Assembly (NCBI GenBank): GCA_033085395.1
Contig: MU853187.1
Location: 124,001-188,000, forward strand
DNA: 64,000 nucleotides
Source of the DNA: Xanthoparmelia taractica
Lineage: Eukaryota > Ascomycota > Lecanoromycetes > Lecanorales > Parmeliaceae
Direction of reading: 5' to 3'
Position 1 is the stretch's first letter. Each line of letters begins with the position of its first letter. Positions 22,177 through 33,217 of the stretch are shown here, piece after piece. A program made the position numbers and the translations under genes. The notes beneath the pieces are model-generated. The model saw nothing but the letters and a program-made list of their open reading frames with translations. It did not search any database and was not told the DNA's origin.

Positions 22177-23213
22177 GCGTCATGAAATGCGGTGTCTGGC
22201 ACATGAGATGTTTTTCTCTTGGCTGCTATCAGTATCTGAACTGGTTTCTCGGTAACCCAAAGCCTTGGTTCAAGATACCACAATGCTTTTGTCTCGAGCC
22301 AGGGTCCTTCTACATGCATCGGGCTGTAGCGTTCTTACCGCATGATATGGAAGCAGTACTAGGATCTACAAGGCCACCGGAGGAAATTAATTGGATATGG
22401 CGAATACATAAACCAGCAAGCCTTGGACAAGACGTACGATAAATTGGTTGCTTTGTGGAATGGTTAAAAGGGAAGGGGGTAAAAAATAGTCGCTGGCTAT
22501 AGGTGTCCACTGTTAAGAATAGGATGTCGTGATCGGGTTATACACTTCAAGGATGTCGAGTCATGTATTACCGTGGAACTGCTGCTGTCCGCTAGATTGT
22601 TGCGGCATGGGCAGAATCATGGCTCACTTGTGTTACGAATACATGGGTCGCTCATATTAAGAAGAGAAGACTACAGGTAGATCGATAGACATGTATCAAG
22701 CTATGGAAGGTTCCTCTCAGATGGTGGTCAACAACAGCTTAATATCAAAGTAAATCTCATAGCTAACGCAGCGCAAATGGTCACTATCGCGCATATATCA
22801 ATTTCCAGTGATGAGACACCGCAATACCCGTAACTTTTCGGAATGTCCCTCCCAGACATTGATAGGGCTGACGGGTCGCTCTCAAAGCGGTTAGCGCAAG
22901 ACGCTACCTGTAAAATGACGCCCACGTCTCTGTGAAAATGTTGAAATCATGCATCAACTCACCCCACGTCTTCACAACCTCACTCAACACCCTTTTGATG
23001 CATACGTGAATCCAGACTCCTTCTCTATATCTTGGTTTTGCCATGGCGGGTTGCATGACTTGCCAGTGAAGGACCAGCTAGAATCTCCGGAATCCATTCT
23101 GAGATTGCTCACGGTTGTTGCAGTGAATTCATACTCCGAGAGTAAGGAGACCGTCGCTCTCACGACATCGGCTTTTTCTCTTTGACTGTATTTGAATAGA
23201 GACCACTTTGGCC
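22177..23213. other. Intergenic
   Basis: A plus-strand frame (22059-22442) overlaps the regulator's end in another frame and does not extend its domain. Nothing else is supported. Confidence 0.4.
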
Positions 23214-26200
23214 ATGTCGTCCTATCGTCCTAGTTACGGCCACCAACCGCCCTCGCACCACAATCTCCCTCCACCTCCTCCACCACGCGATATGCCTCCT
23301 CTTCCGCCCGGTCCACCCCCACCATACGACCCATATCGCGGTGACCATTGGAGACCTCAACAGCCGCAGCAGAACATGTACCCACAGACTGGGTTCACGT
23401 TCCAGAATAACGGGGGTGCGCCGCAGTACCCACGGGAGCAAGACTACAACAGAAATAACGAGCCCAGACAATATGCGACGCAGCAAAACAGCCGCCAAAG
23501 ACCGAGAGACCAACACAGGGATAATAGGAATCTGAATCGTTCTCGAGGAGGTCACAATCCCCGTCGTGGACGTGGCAATTACAGCAATTACGTCGCTCCA
23601 TCTGATCGCCCTTTACTTCGGCAACGCAACGAGACAGGCTCGGAGGAATTTCTTGGCATGACAGAGGAGCAAGCTGGTATCAGAAGATTCATGCCTGCAG
23701 ACGATGTCTCTGATAGCGATGAAGAGGCCATGGTTGAGTCTGACTCAGATGCAGAAAACGCCGAGCAAAATGGCGACGGATCTCTTGAACCGCCGAAAAA
23801 GCGCAGAAACCTTGGCTTGGGCAAGAGTGATAGCACTGGCGGAGGAAGTGTACCTAAGTGGTCAAACCCGGATCCGTACACCGTTTTACCGCCGGTTGAA
23901 GAAGAGGCGCGCAAGAGGAAAGACGTCGTGAAGCTCATACGTAAATCTGACCTCCACACCGCTGCTAAAGCATCACAATACAATCAAGTAGCCGCCAATG
24001 ATGACTTTATCTCTTTTGGGTTCGAGGATCACGCTTCGATTCGCGATGACGTACCTCCGAGTCCGAGCTCTGTTGAACAGGATGATCGTGGCGATGGTGT
24101 GCCTGGAGCACCATCAGAACCTCGCAGGCAGTTTAGTCATCTTGAGAATCTTCACGGCCAAGTTTCGGGAGATGCTCCAGGAACCTATAGTAAGGTCGAA
24201 ACCGCCGATAGCCTTGGTCCGCCGCCTACCTATTTTGCAATCGCCCCCCTCGCCCCCGAGGAAATCATTGTCGATACGCAATCTTCACGGGGGATGATGT
24301 CGTCAGAGCATTCAAAGGGAGGCAGTGTCTCTTCCTCCCTTCCTTACGAGGACGGAGCATTGGGGAACCGTAAGAGAACCCATGACGACGAGATCAAGGG
24401 TGAAATTGTCCGACCTCGTAAGAGAGCTGGTTTCGGACAAGCAAACGGCTCTGTTCTCCCGGAGTGGCTGCCACTCCACAACACAGATCCACTTCCATGG
24501 CTGCGTAGATCGGACACAATGACAGCAAATGCTGGGTTCAGGTCAGTATTAACGGGAGTCGATTTGTGAAAACGCCTAACAAATGAATGTAGGCTTCACA
24601 AGGAGATTTGCGACTTTTACGAATTCGTTCGTCCTCAAAGGTTCGAGCAAACCGTTCGCCAGGAGTTATTGACCCGCTTGCAAAATGTCGTTAGCAGCCA
24701 CGTCCACAGTTGTAAAGTTCACTGTTTCGGTTCCTTTGCCGCTGGTTTATATCTCCCCAATGCCGACATGGATGTTGTTGTAATCTCCAACAGCTTTCAA
24801 ACCTCAGGGCATAAAGTCGTATGCCAGACCAAAAAACAGTTATTCCGCTTCGGTGATTTCATTAAGTCTTCCGGTATGGCCCAGCAAGGCTCCGTGGAAG
24901 TCATTGTTGGCGCCAAGGTACCATTGGTCAAGTTTGTGGATCGAATCACTGCGATCAAGGTTGATGTGTCCTTTGAGAATGACACTGGAGTCATAGCCAA
25001 CGATACGTTCGCCCTCTGGAAGAAGCAATTTCCAGCGATGCCACTACTAGTTACGATCATCAAGCAGTTCTTGATGATGCGAGGTATGAATGAAGTGCAA
25101 CACGGTGGTCTGGGTGGCTTTTCCGTGACTTGTTTAGTGACAAGCCTTCTGCAGAACATGCCTCGCGTGCAGAGCGGAGAGTTGATTCCTGAGCATAACC
25201 TGGGAGAGATTTTGATCGAGTTCCTAGATTTCTATGGCAATCAACTTGACACTACGCGCACAGGCATAACAATGGATCCACCTGGATACTTCGACAAGGT
25301 ATGTGGTACCATTGTAAAGTACAATATCTTCTAATATTTCGTTTTCAGATTGCCTATCAGCGACCTAATTTCCGGGGCCCTGTGTATCAACCGAACAAAG
25401 CTGATCGACTTGCCATAATTGATCCGAACAAGTCTGACAACGACATCTCAGGCGGCTCCAAGAATGTTATGCAGATCTTCGATCGCTTTGCCCGGGCGCA
25501 CCTTGAAATATTGAAGGCAATGAAATCTCCCAATCGCCCAAGTCTTCTCGATTGGTCGCTTGGAGGTAATTACGATTCGTTCATATGGCAGCGAGACCAT
25601 CTGCGAAGCTTGTACAGGCAGCGATGGGGGACGCCAGAAGAAGACGTGTAAGCACTCTTGCTCCCTGCTTCATAGCGTTGTCTGAGATGTCTTCAAACTA
25701 GAGAGATGCTAGATAACCACATCGGAGCAAACCTGCACTTGCATGGCAACGTTCCAGCGTCGAATGAGATGCAGAGCACCGCCAGTGCAAGTTTGCAGAA
25801 GGCTGGAGATGCGAAGTCGATAAGTAGTGTCATACCTGAATATCCTCAGTCCGATCAGCCTTCCAATAGAAAGCCAAGAAAGAAAAATAAGCATACAGCC
25901 CTAAACCCAGACTCGAAGACAGCTGTAAGTGCCTCTACTTCAACTCCAGCCGAAACGAGAGAGACCAAAAGAGAACGAACCCGCGTGGCCAGAGCTACTG
26001 CGTTACGAAAGGAGTACCCAACCATGCAGAACATACCTAAGAGCATAACTCCAGCTCAGAAGAAGAGACTCATCCTCCATCACACGCAGAATGCTACCAA
26101 TACGCTTCAGCCGGCCCATTCAGCTAACATTAAAGGGCCCAGCGATGCGGGTCCAACACCTACCACGCAGTCTAGGAATAGCAAGAAGGCTGCGACTAAA

Positions 26201-26616
26201 GAAAAGCAGAAGAACAGGGCCACCCTACTCAAGCAACAGTATCCTGGTATGAAGGGAATTCCTTCCGAGATTGGCCAAGGGACTAGGAAGAAATTGATCG
26301 CCCAGTACAAAGCAAGATCATCGGCGCTGGCTCCTTCAGTGACGAAGCCCACGTCTTCTGGCACGATAGTAAGAAATACTTCTCATTCAGGCGAGCTGCC
26401 GACACGACCTGTGCCTCCTACCACAACTTCAGGTATGAACGCGACGCACAAATCATACTCGTCCTTGAACACATACTTAATTTTTTAGATACCTCCGACT
26501 CGAGGTCTCAGAGGCCTGCATCTTACAAAATGGCACCGTTGAGCGAGGAGAGACGCGCAGAGGTTGCCCGCAACTTCGCGGCTGGTTCAAATGACGATCC
26601 GGTCATGATTGACTAA
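23214..26616 (+). CDS. Trf4/Cid14-like non-canonical poly(A) polymerase
   Basis: Five exons: 23214-24541, 24593-25298, 25349-25647, 25702-26432 and 26489-26616 (1063 residues), with introns of 50-56 bp. The N-terminal 440 residues are disordered, with Pro-rich, Asn/Arg-rich and acidic parts. The nucleotidyltransferase core follows: LHKEICDFYEFVRPQ, HCFGSFAAGLYLPNADMDVV (GS helix and the D-x-D pair), and the third carboxylate in AIKVDVSFEN. Then comes the central/PAP-associated domain (QFLMMRGMNEVQHGGLGGFS, ending near QRPNFRGPVYQPN). Enzymes of this type add short oligo(A) tails to RNAs for exosome decay in the nuclear TRAMP complex. The C-terminal region carries two copies of a roughly 25-residue motif (YPTMQNIP..KKRLILHH and YPGMKGIP..RKKLIAQY) in a basic setting, possibly RNA-binding. 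The ATG at 23214 is the first in the frame. Confidence 0.9.
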
Positions 26617-29224
26617 GCCAGCCGTCTGTTATATTTACGAACGAAACCTCGTCCAGTCGTATCATTATTCGAAATCGTCAAGATGGTGTGGGTATGGTGT
26701 ATGGAAGCAGTGTGTATGACGATGGATAATTGGACACGATAGGACGAGCAGAAGACACTTTCCTTTCTTCACCCTCATGCTGAGCATTGCATCACGTCCG
26801 GCGTAAGCTTACAGGACGCATAGGTACGGCGCTTGCGACGATACCCCTTTTGCATAGATGGCGTCAACACTCGCTCGTTTATTCCCCGTGCGCGCGACCT
26901 CCTCGGATGTGAACTGTCCAATTCACGCATAGCTAGACCCTCTTTTTACATTGCTTTGCGCACTCGTTGGTGCCTACTTGCTGACCATATGACTCGATTC
27001 GTGAACCTGCACTATCTGCTAGATTGGCACACAACACCTCCCCTACTGCTGATCGCTCCTTCTACTCTAGACACCTTTAATGATACTGGGGGCTCACATC
27101 AACCGAGGGGAAACACAACAAGACAGCAATGTCGTCAGCACCTCCTCTGGTCTTCACGCCGTCACTGCCTGTCAGCCTCTTTTGCATCTCGGCACTTCCC
27201 TTCTCGGGTCGGGTCGTCAGCAGGGGGCAAAACGGGCAGTGACGACTTGGGGACTTCTTTCCTCATCGCAGAGTTGTCCGCTTTATGCGGGGCTGTGGAG
27301 AGGTTTGGCAAAAAAAGCAAAGAAGACAACGATATGTATGTACGTATATGTATGTACACTTTTCTGATCCGAATAGAAATCCGTAACGGACAAAACACAC
27401 GAGAGAGACGTTCTTGCTTGCTTGCTTGCTTGGCTGGCTGAGGCAGACAGCTAGTCAGCACACCTACCATTCATTCATTCCTTCATTCACTCATTCTTTT
27501 ATTCATCCGTCCGTCCACCGCCCATCGCCCGTCACCCCGCCACATACTTCAGCCAAGGCCCAGGAGCATGCGATGCCACTTACTCATTCCTTCATTCATT
27601 CATTCGTCAATCCTAGCGTAGTAGATTGAGCTTAGCTAGTTAAGCCTAGGGCAGTCGACTCTTACTACAAAAACCCTGCAGAAACTTGCAAAAGAGGAAG
27701 TAAGAAAAGGAAAGGAAAGAAGGAGAAGAAGAAGGCGAAGAAGGACCTGCAAAGAAAGAATGACAAGACAAAACAAGAATGAAAAGGAAAGAAGAAGAAA
27801 AAGAAAAAGAAAAAGAAGGGCAAGAGAAATAATAAACAGAGAAGAGAAGAGAAGAGAGAAGGAAAAAAGAGCAGAGTAGGCCATTGTTATCGTATCGTAT
27901 CGTATCCTACCCTACCCTATCCTATCCTATCCTATCCTACCCTATCCGCATATAATCTTTTTCGTGATCTTTTTGATTTGTCTTGTCCGTACTGTTACGA
28001 AGACGAATATGGACGTGGAGATGGAGATGGAGATGTATGGTGATATATGAGGGTGTAGATATATATCATATAGATATAGATGGGGGATGGGGATATAGAT
28101 GGAGATGTATGGTTATGATGGAGATGGACTTGGAGATAGATAGAGATGTAGGAGTTGGAGGTGGATAAGATCAATAAAAAGGGAGGGGAGGGATATGTGG
28201 GAGAGATAAGAAAGAGAGAAGAAAAGGGAAAGGGAATAAGATAGAGCAACGAGAGAAGGAAAGAGGGAAAAGGGAAAAAAACGAGAATGAGAAAGAGAAA
28301 GGGAAAGGGAAAGGGAAAGGAAAGGAGATGGAGAGAAGAGCGAAAGAAAGAAAGAAAGAGAGAACGGGGATCATAAAGAGAGAAGAGGGAAGGAAAAAGG
28401 GGAATGCGAAAGGGAAGAGGCAAAAAAGGGAAAGAGAGAGAAAAGGGGTATCGACCGAAACGATCCCGAAGAAACATAATTCAGATATACACTGGTAAAG
28501 TTCAAGGCCAGATTGTTGCATGGAATTCACGTAATAGAACAGAGAAGAAAAGAAGTGGGAATGATAAGGATGATAAGGATAGGAATGGAGAAGAAAAGGG
28601 TGATGGTTGACAATCAATTATTTGTCTGTCTGTTGCTGACACATGCATCCCATCCATCCATCCATCCATCGCGTCTATCGTATCACATCCCCCTCTCCTT
28701 CTCTCCCCCCACAAGTAGCCAAACTAAAAATACGTATATACAAAAGCTGGGCAACACCACAGGGTGCCCAAACCGCCAAGAAAGATTAGTTTTGCGAGGA
28801 CAGTGAGCTCGAGATCAGATCCAGCTGATCGCTCGAGCAAACGAAAGGTACATATAGCGAGAAAAACGGATTGAGCCTCCCGCGAGTTTTCATAAAAGTG
28901 AACATTGGTAGCACAGTGGGTGGTGGTACATTGATTGAAGTATATCGTCATCGTCCATCGCCAGTGAAATGCCAGATTCGCACATGTTCCGAAAGAAAGA
29001 AATAATACTCGACACGCATGTGTCGAATACACGACAGTCGAGATGCTGCGCGCTAGCTTGCTTCCCTTGCGGGATTTTGTCTAATCATTTGAGCCTCGTA
29101 TACGTTTCGTGAGATCCCAGCCAACACCGAATAAGTCCGAGAAAATGTATTTAAGCGGGCCTGTATCCGAACAGCTCTTCACTTGGGGTGACGAGATGCT
29201 TTCGGCGCCACATGTCATGCTTCT
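26617..29224. repeat. Low-complexity intergenic block with homopurine tracts and short tandem repeats
   Basis: This block sits between two convergent gene ends. It includes CTTG repeats (27413-27440), CATT repeats (27468-27510 and 27577-27606), a plus-strand purine tract (about 27665-27885), a CGTAT then CCTAT/CCTAC pentamer array (about 27888-27950), GGAGAT/GATATA repeats (about 28015-28165), a second, roughly 300-bp purine tract rich in GGGAAA and GAAA units (about 28165-28470), and CATC repeats (about 28650-28672). Long open frames here are Lys/Glu/Arg or Phe/Leu/Ser shadows of the repeats, not genes. Confidence 0.85.
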
Positions 29225-32200
29225 TCAAAACATGACAGCGCTCGCAGGAACATCCTTTTGCGCTTGATACGGATAATGCTGATCCATTCCCGGACTCTGC
29301 ACCTCAAAATTTGGCACGGCCGGACTCGGAGCTTGCAGCGCCGCCTGCCTGGCAGCCTTCGCATTCATCCCTCCCTCACTGCTCGACTTCCTTAACCTTT
29401 GCCGAATCTTGCTTGTTGCACTTGGCTCATCGTCGGCTGAGAACGTGCTACGCTCCTCGTATGGGTCGCTTTCTCGAGGATTGGGAGTTGGCTCTGTAGA
29501 GCTTGTTTCGGGGGACTTTTCGGCCCGGCCCAGTGCTTGAAGGAAGGTTTGGGTGCGTTTTCGGCGAGAATTACGGACGGGAATGGGAGGTGGTGGGCCG
29601 CGCGTGGGGCTAGGTGCGTCCATGCCGTTGGATAGGCTGGCGCCCGGAGGCAGATTGACGGTGTCGACGGAAGAGGTGCAGGAGACAAAGGTGGGTTCGG
29701 ATATGTCTTGCTTGCTTATAGAGCGTTTGCGGTGATTCCCAGGTCGATTGTATGCGTAGTGAGGAGAGATCTGAGGCGGGACCATTGTTGACGGGGACGA
29801 TGTCATGGAGCAGGTAGAAGGCCGACTCTCGTTCGATGTGGCGGTGGACTCTGTACGATGGCGATTTTGATGCGCTGCTGGAGAACGGGAGGGTGTCTTG
29901 GGATTGATCATGTATGGGGTTCCCGGCGGCGGAACACGTGAAAACTGCCTTGGGTTGATCATGAACGGAGTGCCCGGTGGGGCGACGCGTGGTTCGAAAT
30001 ATGATGGTATTGCAGGCTTGCTGTTACTTCGAAAACGGCCTCCCATTGCAGACTGTGATCGCTCAATGGGTGACATGGGATGACGTTGAGACATTGCTGA
30101 CTGTGACCTCGCAGCTGGCGGCAAGCCATTGCGTGTCATGATATCCACCATTTCATCTGCGGGTCTTGGGGTATTCTGCATGTCTCTTGGCTCGTACCCT
30201 GTGGCAGTCATGACTGGATTGGAGCCATTGACGCGATTCCGATCAACGCTTGGCAATGGGACGCTATGTTTCCCTGACCCAGATCGTTTCTCGGAGTTGT
30301 CAGAGTTTGAAGAGCCTGGTTTGGACGAGGGTGGCGATACCCTTTGAGCGAGATTCTCCTGGCTCCGACCATTGTTGGGCATACGTTGTCTGGAAGCCGA
30401 GCCATTCTCCAGATGCCGACGGAGATCCTCAGGTGATCGTGGTGGTGAAGATTTCTTGCCTAGTGGCATGGCTCTGTCGTGGAATTGGCCACGTCCCGTG
30501 AATACATCTGGCGCAGATTTGGATGCATCATTGCCGGCCTCTCCTGACTTGATCCCCAACATCTTCATGGCTTTTGTTGGCCGCTCTTGCTTTCCACCCA
30601 GAGAGCCTCTGGAGTCTTTCTTCGGTATTCCAAAGGGATACCTCGGCCTCGCTACGCCATCTCCTTGAGGCTGCACAAATGGCGCTGGGCTGGGGGATCT
30701 ACTACTATCCTCGACATAGGTCTTGAGACTGTCTTGGAGTCTACGTCTCCTTTCGGCCATCTCATTAGCAAGACCTTCACGCTCTTGTTGCGTCTCGGTG
30801 CTTCCAACACGTGCATGGTGAGCATTCCGCCCTTCTTGCCAATTACTTGAATTATTTCGAGAATGGCCAGACCGAGGAGCTTCACCACCCAGGATCCGCT
30901 GCGCTTTGTCGTTGGCGGGCATTTGCTGCGCGTTCGAATTTTGTTGATTGTCCCTTATCGCCGTGGCTTGTTGCAGTATATGTCGAGCGGCGAACGACAG
31001 AGGCGGTGGTGCCACGATACTGCTCTGCTCAGACCCTCGCTTGACCCAGTGTTCGCCATTCATACGGTTTTCTTCTTTTGATCCTTGTCGTGAGTGGTTG
31101 AGCGCTGACTCATGGCCAAAGATGCTTTGGCGAATGTCGATGGGAGACCTATCAGGTGCAGGATAGTCTTCAGGATATATAGAGGATTGACCACTGTCAT
31201 TCCGCAGGTGTGCGTGTACCAGCCCACTCAGTCCGTTCGGTACACCTACTGGGCCTAATGTCGGAGAGTCAGCGTGAAGCCCGTTCACATTATGGTTTTC
31301 CTTCGGCTGAGTTATCGTGGATTCGCTCAGGAGACTCCGACTATCAAAGGCGCTTTCTTCGGCCGATGGCGTGAGGTGGTCAGCATCAGGATCGAAGTTG
31401 AGCGGTTGACTAAGCTCGACTGGCTTTACCTGCGGCATAGGATGCGAAAAGCTTTGGTATTTGGAAGTAGATGATGGTAATGGGAAGTTTGACTCAGCCT
31501 CTGATACGCTTTCGCCAACATCGCTGCTGCTCCTTTCGGCCAGGAAGCTTTGTTCCATACCCGTATCGGTTTGATGCTCGTCGACGGGATGTGAGCCGCC
31601 TCTGCTTCCCCCTTCTGGAACAGCCCTCAGCGCACGGTCTTCTCGGTGATGCTCCCATGACTGTTTGGCTGACTCGGTTTTCGAAAAACTGCTTCCAAGG
31701 GAGTTATTGCGGCTGCGGCCAGCTGTCTGTTCGTCAGTCGAGAGCGCCTGTGGGGAGAATGGCCGTATGAGCTGTGGGCTCGGAGTGTTCCGTCCCTCAA
31801 GTAACCGAATCTGTCTTTCCTTGTACTGCTGCTCATCGAATTGCAATTTGGGCTTACTGAAGGCCCCAGAGGCAGTGGCTTTGCCGAGGTCATTGGGCTC
31901 CAACGCGGCTATAAATGTCGCATCGTGGTTGTTGGGATCATGACTCGGGCTCATGGGAGGGCTCAGTGGAGGAGATCTGCCATATCCGGAATCTGCGAGA
32001 TTGTTGCCAGCTTGACCAGAAACCAGACCCAAGTCAAAGTCTTCCATTCTCGGTGGCGTGCCAGACGGAGGTGGACTACCAGCGCGGAAACCGGTGGATG
32101 CGTACAAGGGTCCTCCACGCTGATAGCGATCATGCAAACCAGTAGCGCTCCTCGACGGCTGAAGACTCCGAGCTCCGGGGCCACCAACGTTCGAACGTTG

Positions 32201-33217
32201 CTTGTTCAGCGACTCCAGTCTATGCATCGCCGAAGACTGTTGTTCGTGCATGTGCTGCTCGAGGTCCTGCTTGTACAATCTCCTGGATGCCTTGGGGAAA
32301 GGGCGATCTGAGCCGGCTGAGCTCGGTTGCGCAGAGGGTGAGAGGGCATGAGGGAAGCTGCCCATGTTTTCGTGGTAAATGGATCTTTGAGAGGCGAGGG
32401 AAGTGGCAGCTGTGGACATTCGAGGTTGGGATAGGCCGGAATTGGTCGAGGAAGAGGTTTCTCGGTTTCGGTTGTACTTTGCTGCCAGTGGCGGCGAGCC
32501 GTCACGATCCGGTTCTTTCGACAATTGTAGATGTTCCCGACCGGCTCTTTCCCGTTCTTGCCTCTCCTCCTCTCGAAGTTTCTGAAAGGTGGACATTGCG
32601 ATATCACTTTCGTATAGCGCCTTTCCACCCATGTTCACACCTGGCGGCAGCTCGTCATCATCTTTGGCTCCAAACTTCTTCACCGATCCCGAAGCTCCCA
32701 CAGGTATTTTGTATATCTTTTGCCGTCCTCCAAACATGGTGTTACCCTCTCCTGGCCTCGATCGACTCATGACGCTACCATCGTCGGTGTCATATCCAGC
32801 AGAGCCGTACGATTCTGTCCTTGTAGATGCAAAGGGACGTGGTATCGAGCCACGAAGGCCGTCCGCATCTGTCATATCCAAAAGACCTTGCCCTTTGAAG
32901 AGATCCAGGCGCGACGCTCGCTTGGGGAAGAGAACGCTGTCATCGTTGGCCTTTCCAATCTTCGACAGTGGGTCGTCCTGCTCCCGAAGCATACTGAACC
33001 GGGCGGACAGATTTGGCATGAGAAGACTGGTGCGAAAGTTTTCCGAGGCCGGGAGGGCAGCAGTTATGTCGATTTCCGGCTTGGGTTCTGGTGCGACTTT
33101 GGGCTTCCGCCATCTCCAGGATGGGATTGGTAGAGATGGAGGGTCGGAGTCAAGCGAGGGTCTTCGAATCCCTTGACCTCTTTCAGGCGAATTCTTCCGT
33201 GATCGAAAGCGTTTCAT
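29225..33217 (-). CDS. Large disordered fungal protein, function unknown
   Basis: A single-exon frame of 1330 residues starts at an ATG followed by a basic MKRFRSRKNSPERG. Composition is Ser/Pro/Arg/Asn-rich throughout with little predicted fold. More conserved-looking islands are FGGRQKIYKIPVGASGSVKK (about residue 165) and a charged helix EESDIAMSTFQKLREEERQE-like segment near 210-230. Near residue 1080 a decapeptide-like unit occurs twice in tandem (PPGTPFMINP, then PPGTPYMINP). The C-terminus has further Ser-rich and basic runs such as RNSRRKRTQTFLQALG. I do not recognise a named family. The many SP/TP and RxxS sites suggest a phosphoregulated scaffold, which is inference only. Confidence 0.8.
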   Translation of the reverse strand: MKRFRSRKNSPERGQGIRRPSLDSDPPSLPIPSWRWRKPKVAPEPKPEIDITAALPASENFRTSLLMPNLSARFSMLREQDDPLSKIGKANDDSVLFPKRASRLDLFKGQGLLDMTDADGLRGSIPRPFASTRTESYGSAGYDTDDGSVMSRSRPGEGNTMFGGRQKIYKIPVGASGSVKKFGAKDDDELPPGVNMGGKALYESDIAMSTFQKLREEERQERERAGREHLQLSKEPDRDGSPPLAAKYNRNRETSSSTNSGLSQPRMSTAATSLASQRSIYHENMGSFPHALSPSAQPSSAGSDRPFPKASRRLYKQDLEQHMHEQQSSAMHRLESLNKQRSNVGGPGARSLQPSRSATGLHDRYQRGGPLYASTGFRAGSPPPSGTPPRMEDFDLGLVSGQAGNNLADSGYGRSPPLSPPMSPSHDPNNHDATFIAALEPNDLGKATASGAFSKPKLQFDEQQYKERQIRLLEGRNTPSPQLIRPFSPQALSTDEQTAGRSRNNSLGSSFSKTESAKQSWEHHREDRALRAVPEGGSRGGSHPVDEHQTDTGMEQSFLAERSSSDVGESVSEAESNFPLPSSTSKYQSFSHPMPQVKPVELSQPLNFDPDADHLTPSAEESAFDSRSLLSESTITQPKENHNVNGLHADSPTLGPVGVPNGLSGLVHAHLRNDSGQSSIYPEDYPAPDRSPIDIRQSIFGHESALNHSRQGSKEENRMNGEHWVKRGSEQSSIVAPPPLSFAARHILQQATAIRDNQQNSNAQQMPANDKAQRILGGEAPRSGHSRNNSSNWQEGRNAHHARVGSTETQQEREGLANEMAERRRRLQDSLKTYVEDSSRSPSPAPFVQPQGDGVARPRYPFGIPKKDSRGSLGGKQERPTKAMKMLGIKSGEAGNDASKSAPDVFTGRGQFHDRAMPLGKKSSPPRSPEDLRRHLENGSASRQRMPNNGRSQENLAQRVSPPSSKPGSSNSDNSEKRSGSGKHSVPLPSVDRNRVNGSNPVMTATGYEPRDMQNTPRPADEMVDIMTRNGLPPAARSQSAMSQRHPMSPIERSQSAMGGRFRSNSKPAIPSYFEPRVAPPGTPFMINPRQFSRVPPPGTPYMINPKTPSRSPAAHQNRHRTESTATSNESRPSTCSMTSSPSTMVPPQISPHYAYNRPGNHRKRSISKQDISEPTFVSCTSSVDTVNLPPGASLSNGMDAPSPTRGPPPPIPVRNSRRKRTQTFLQALGRAEKSPETSSTEPTPNPRESDPYEERSTFSADDEPSATSKIRQRLRKSSSEGGMNAKAARQAALQAPSPAVPNFEVQSPGMDQHYPYQAQKDVPASAVMF

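Noticed and set aside
22059..22442. 127-residue frame as an extra exon of the Zn2Cys6 regulator
   Set aside because: It overlaps the coding exon in another frame and shows no regulatory-domain features or clean splice site.
27888..27950. CCTAT/CCTAC array considered as an internal telomere-like repeat
   Set aside because: Units are pentamers, not TTAGGG; more likely a simple microsatellite.
27636..28617. Minus-strand Phe/Leu/Ser-rich frames that look like membrane proteins
   Set aside because: They are direct translations of the homopurine tracts and simple repeats.
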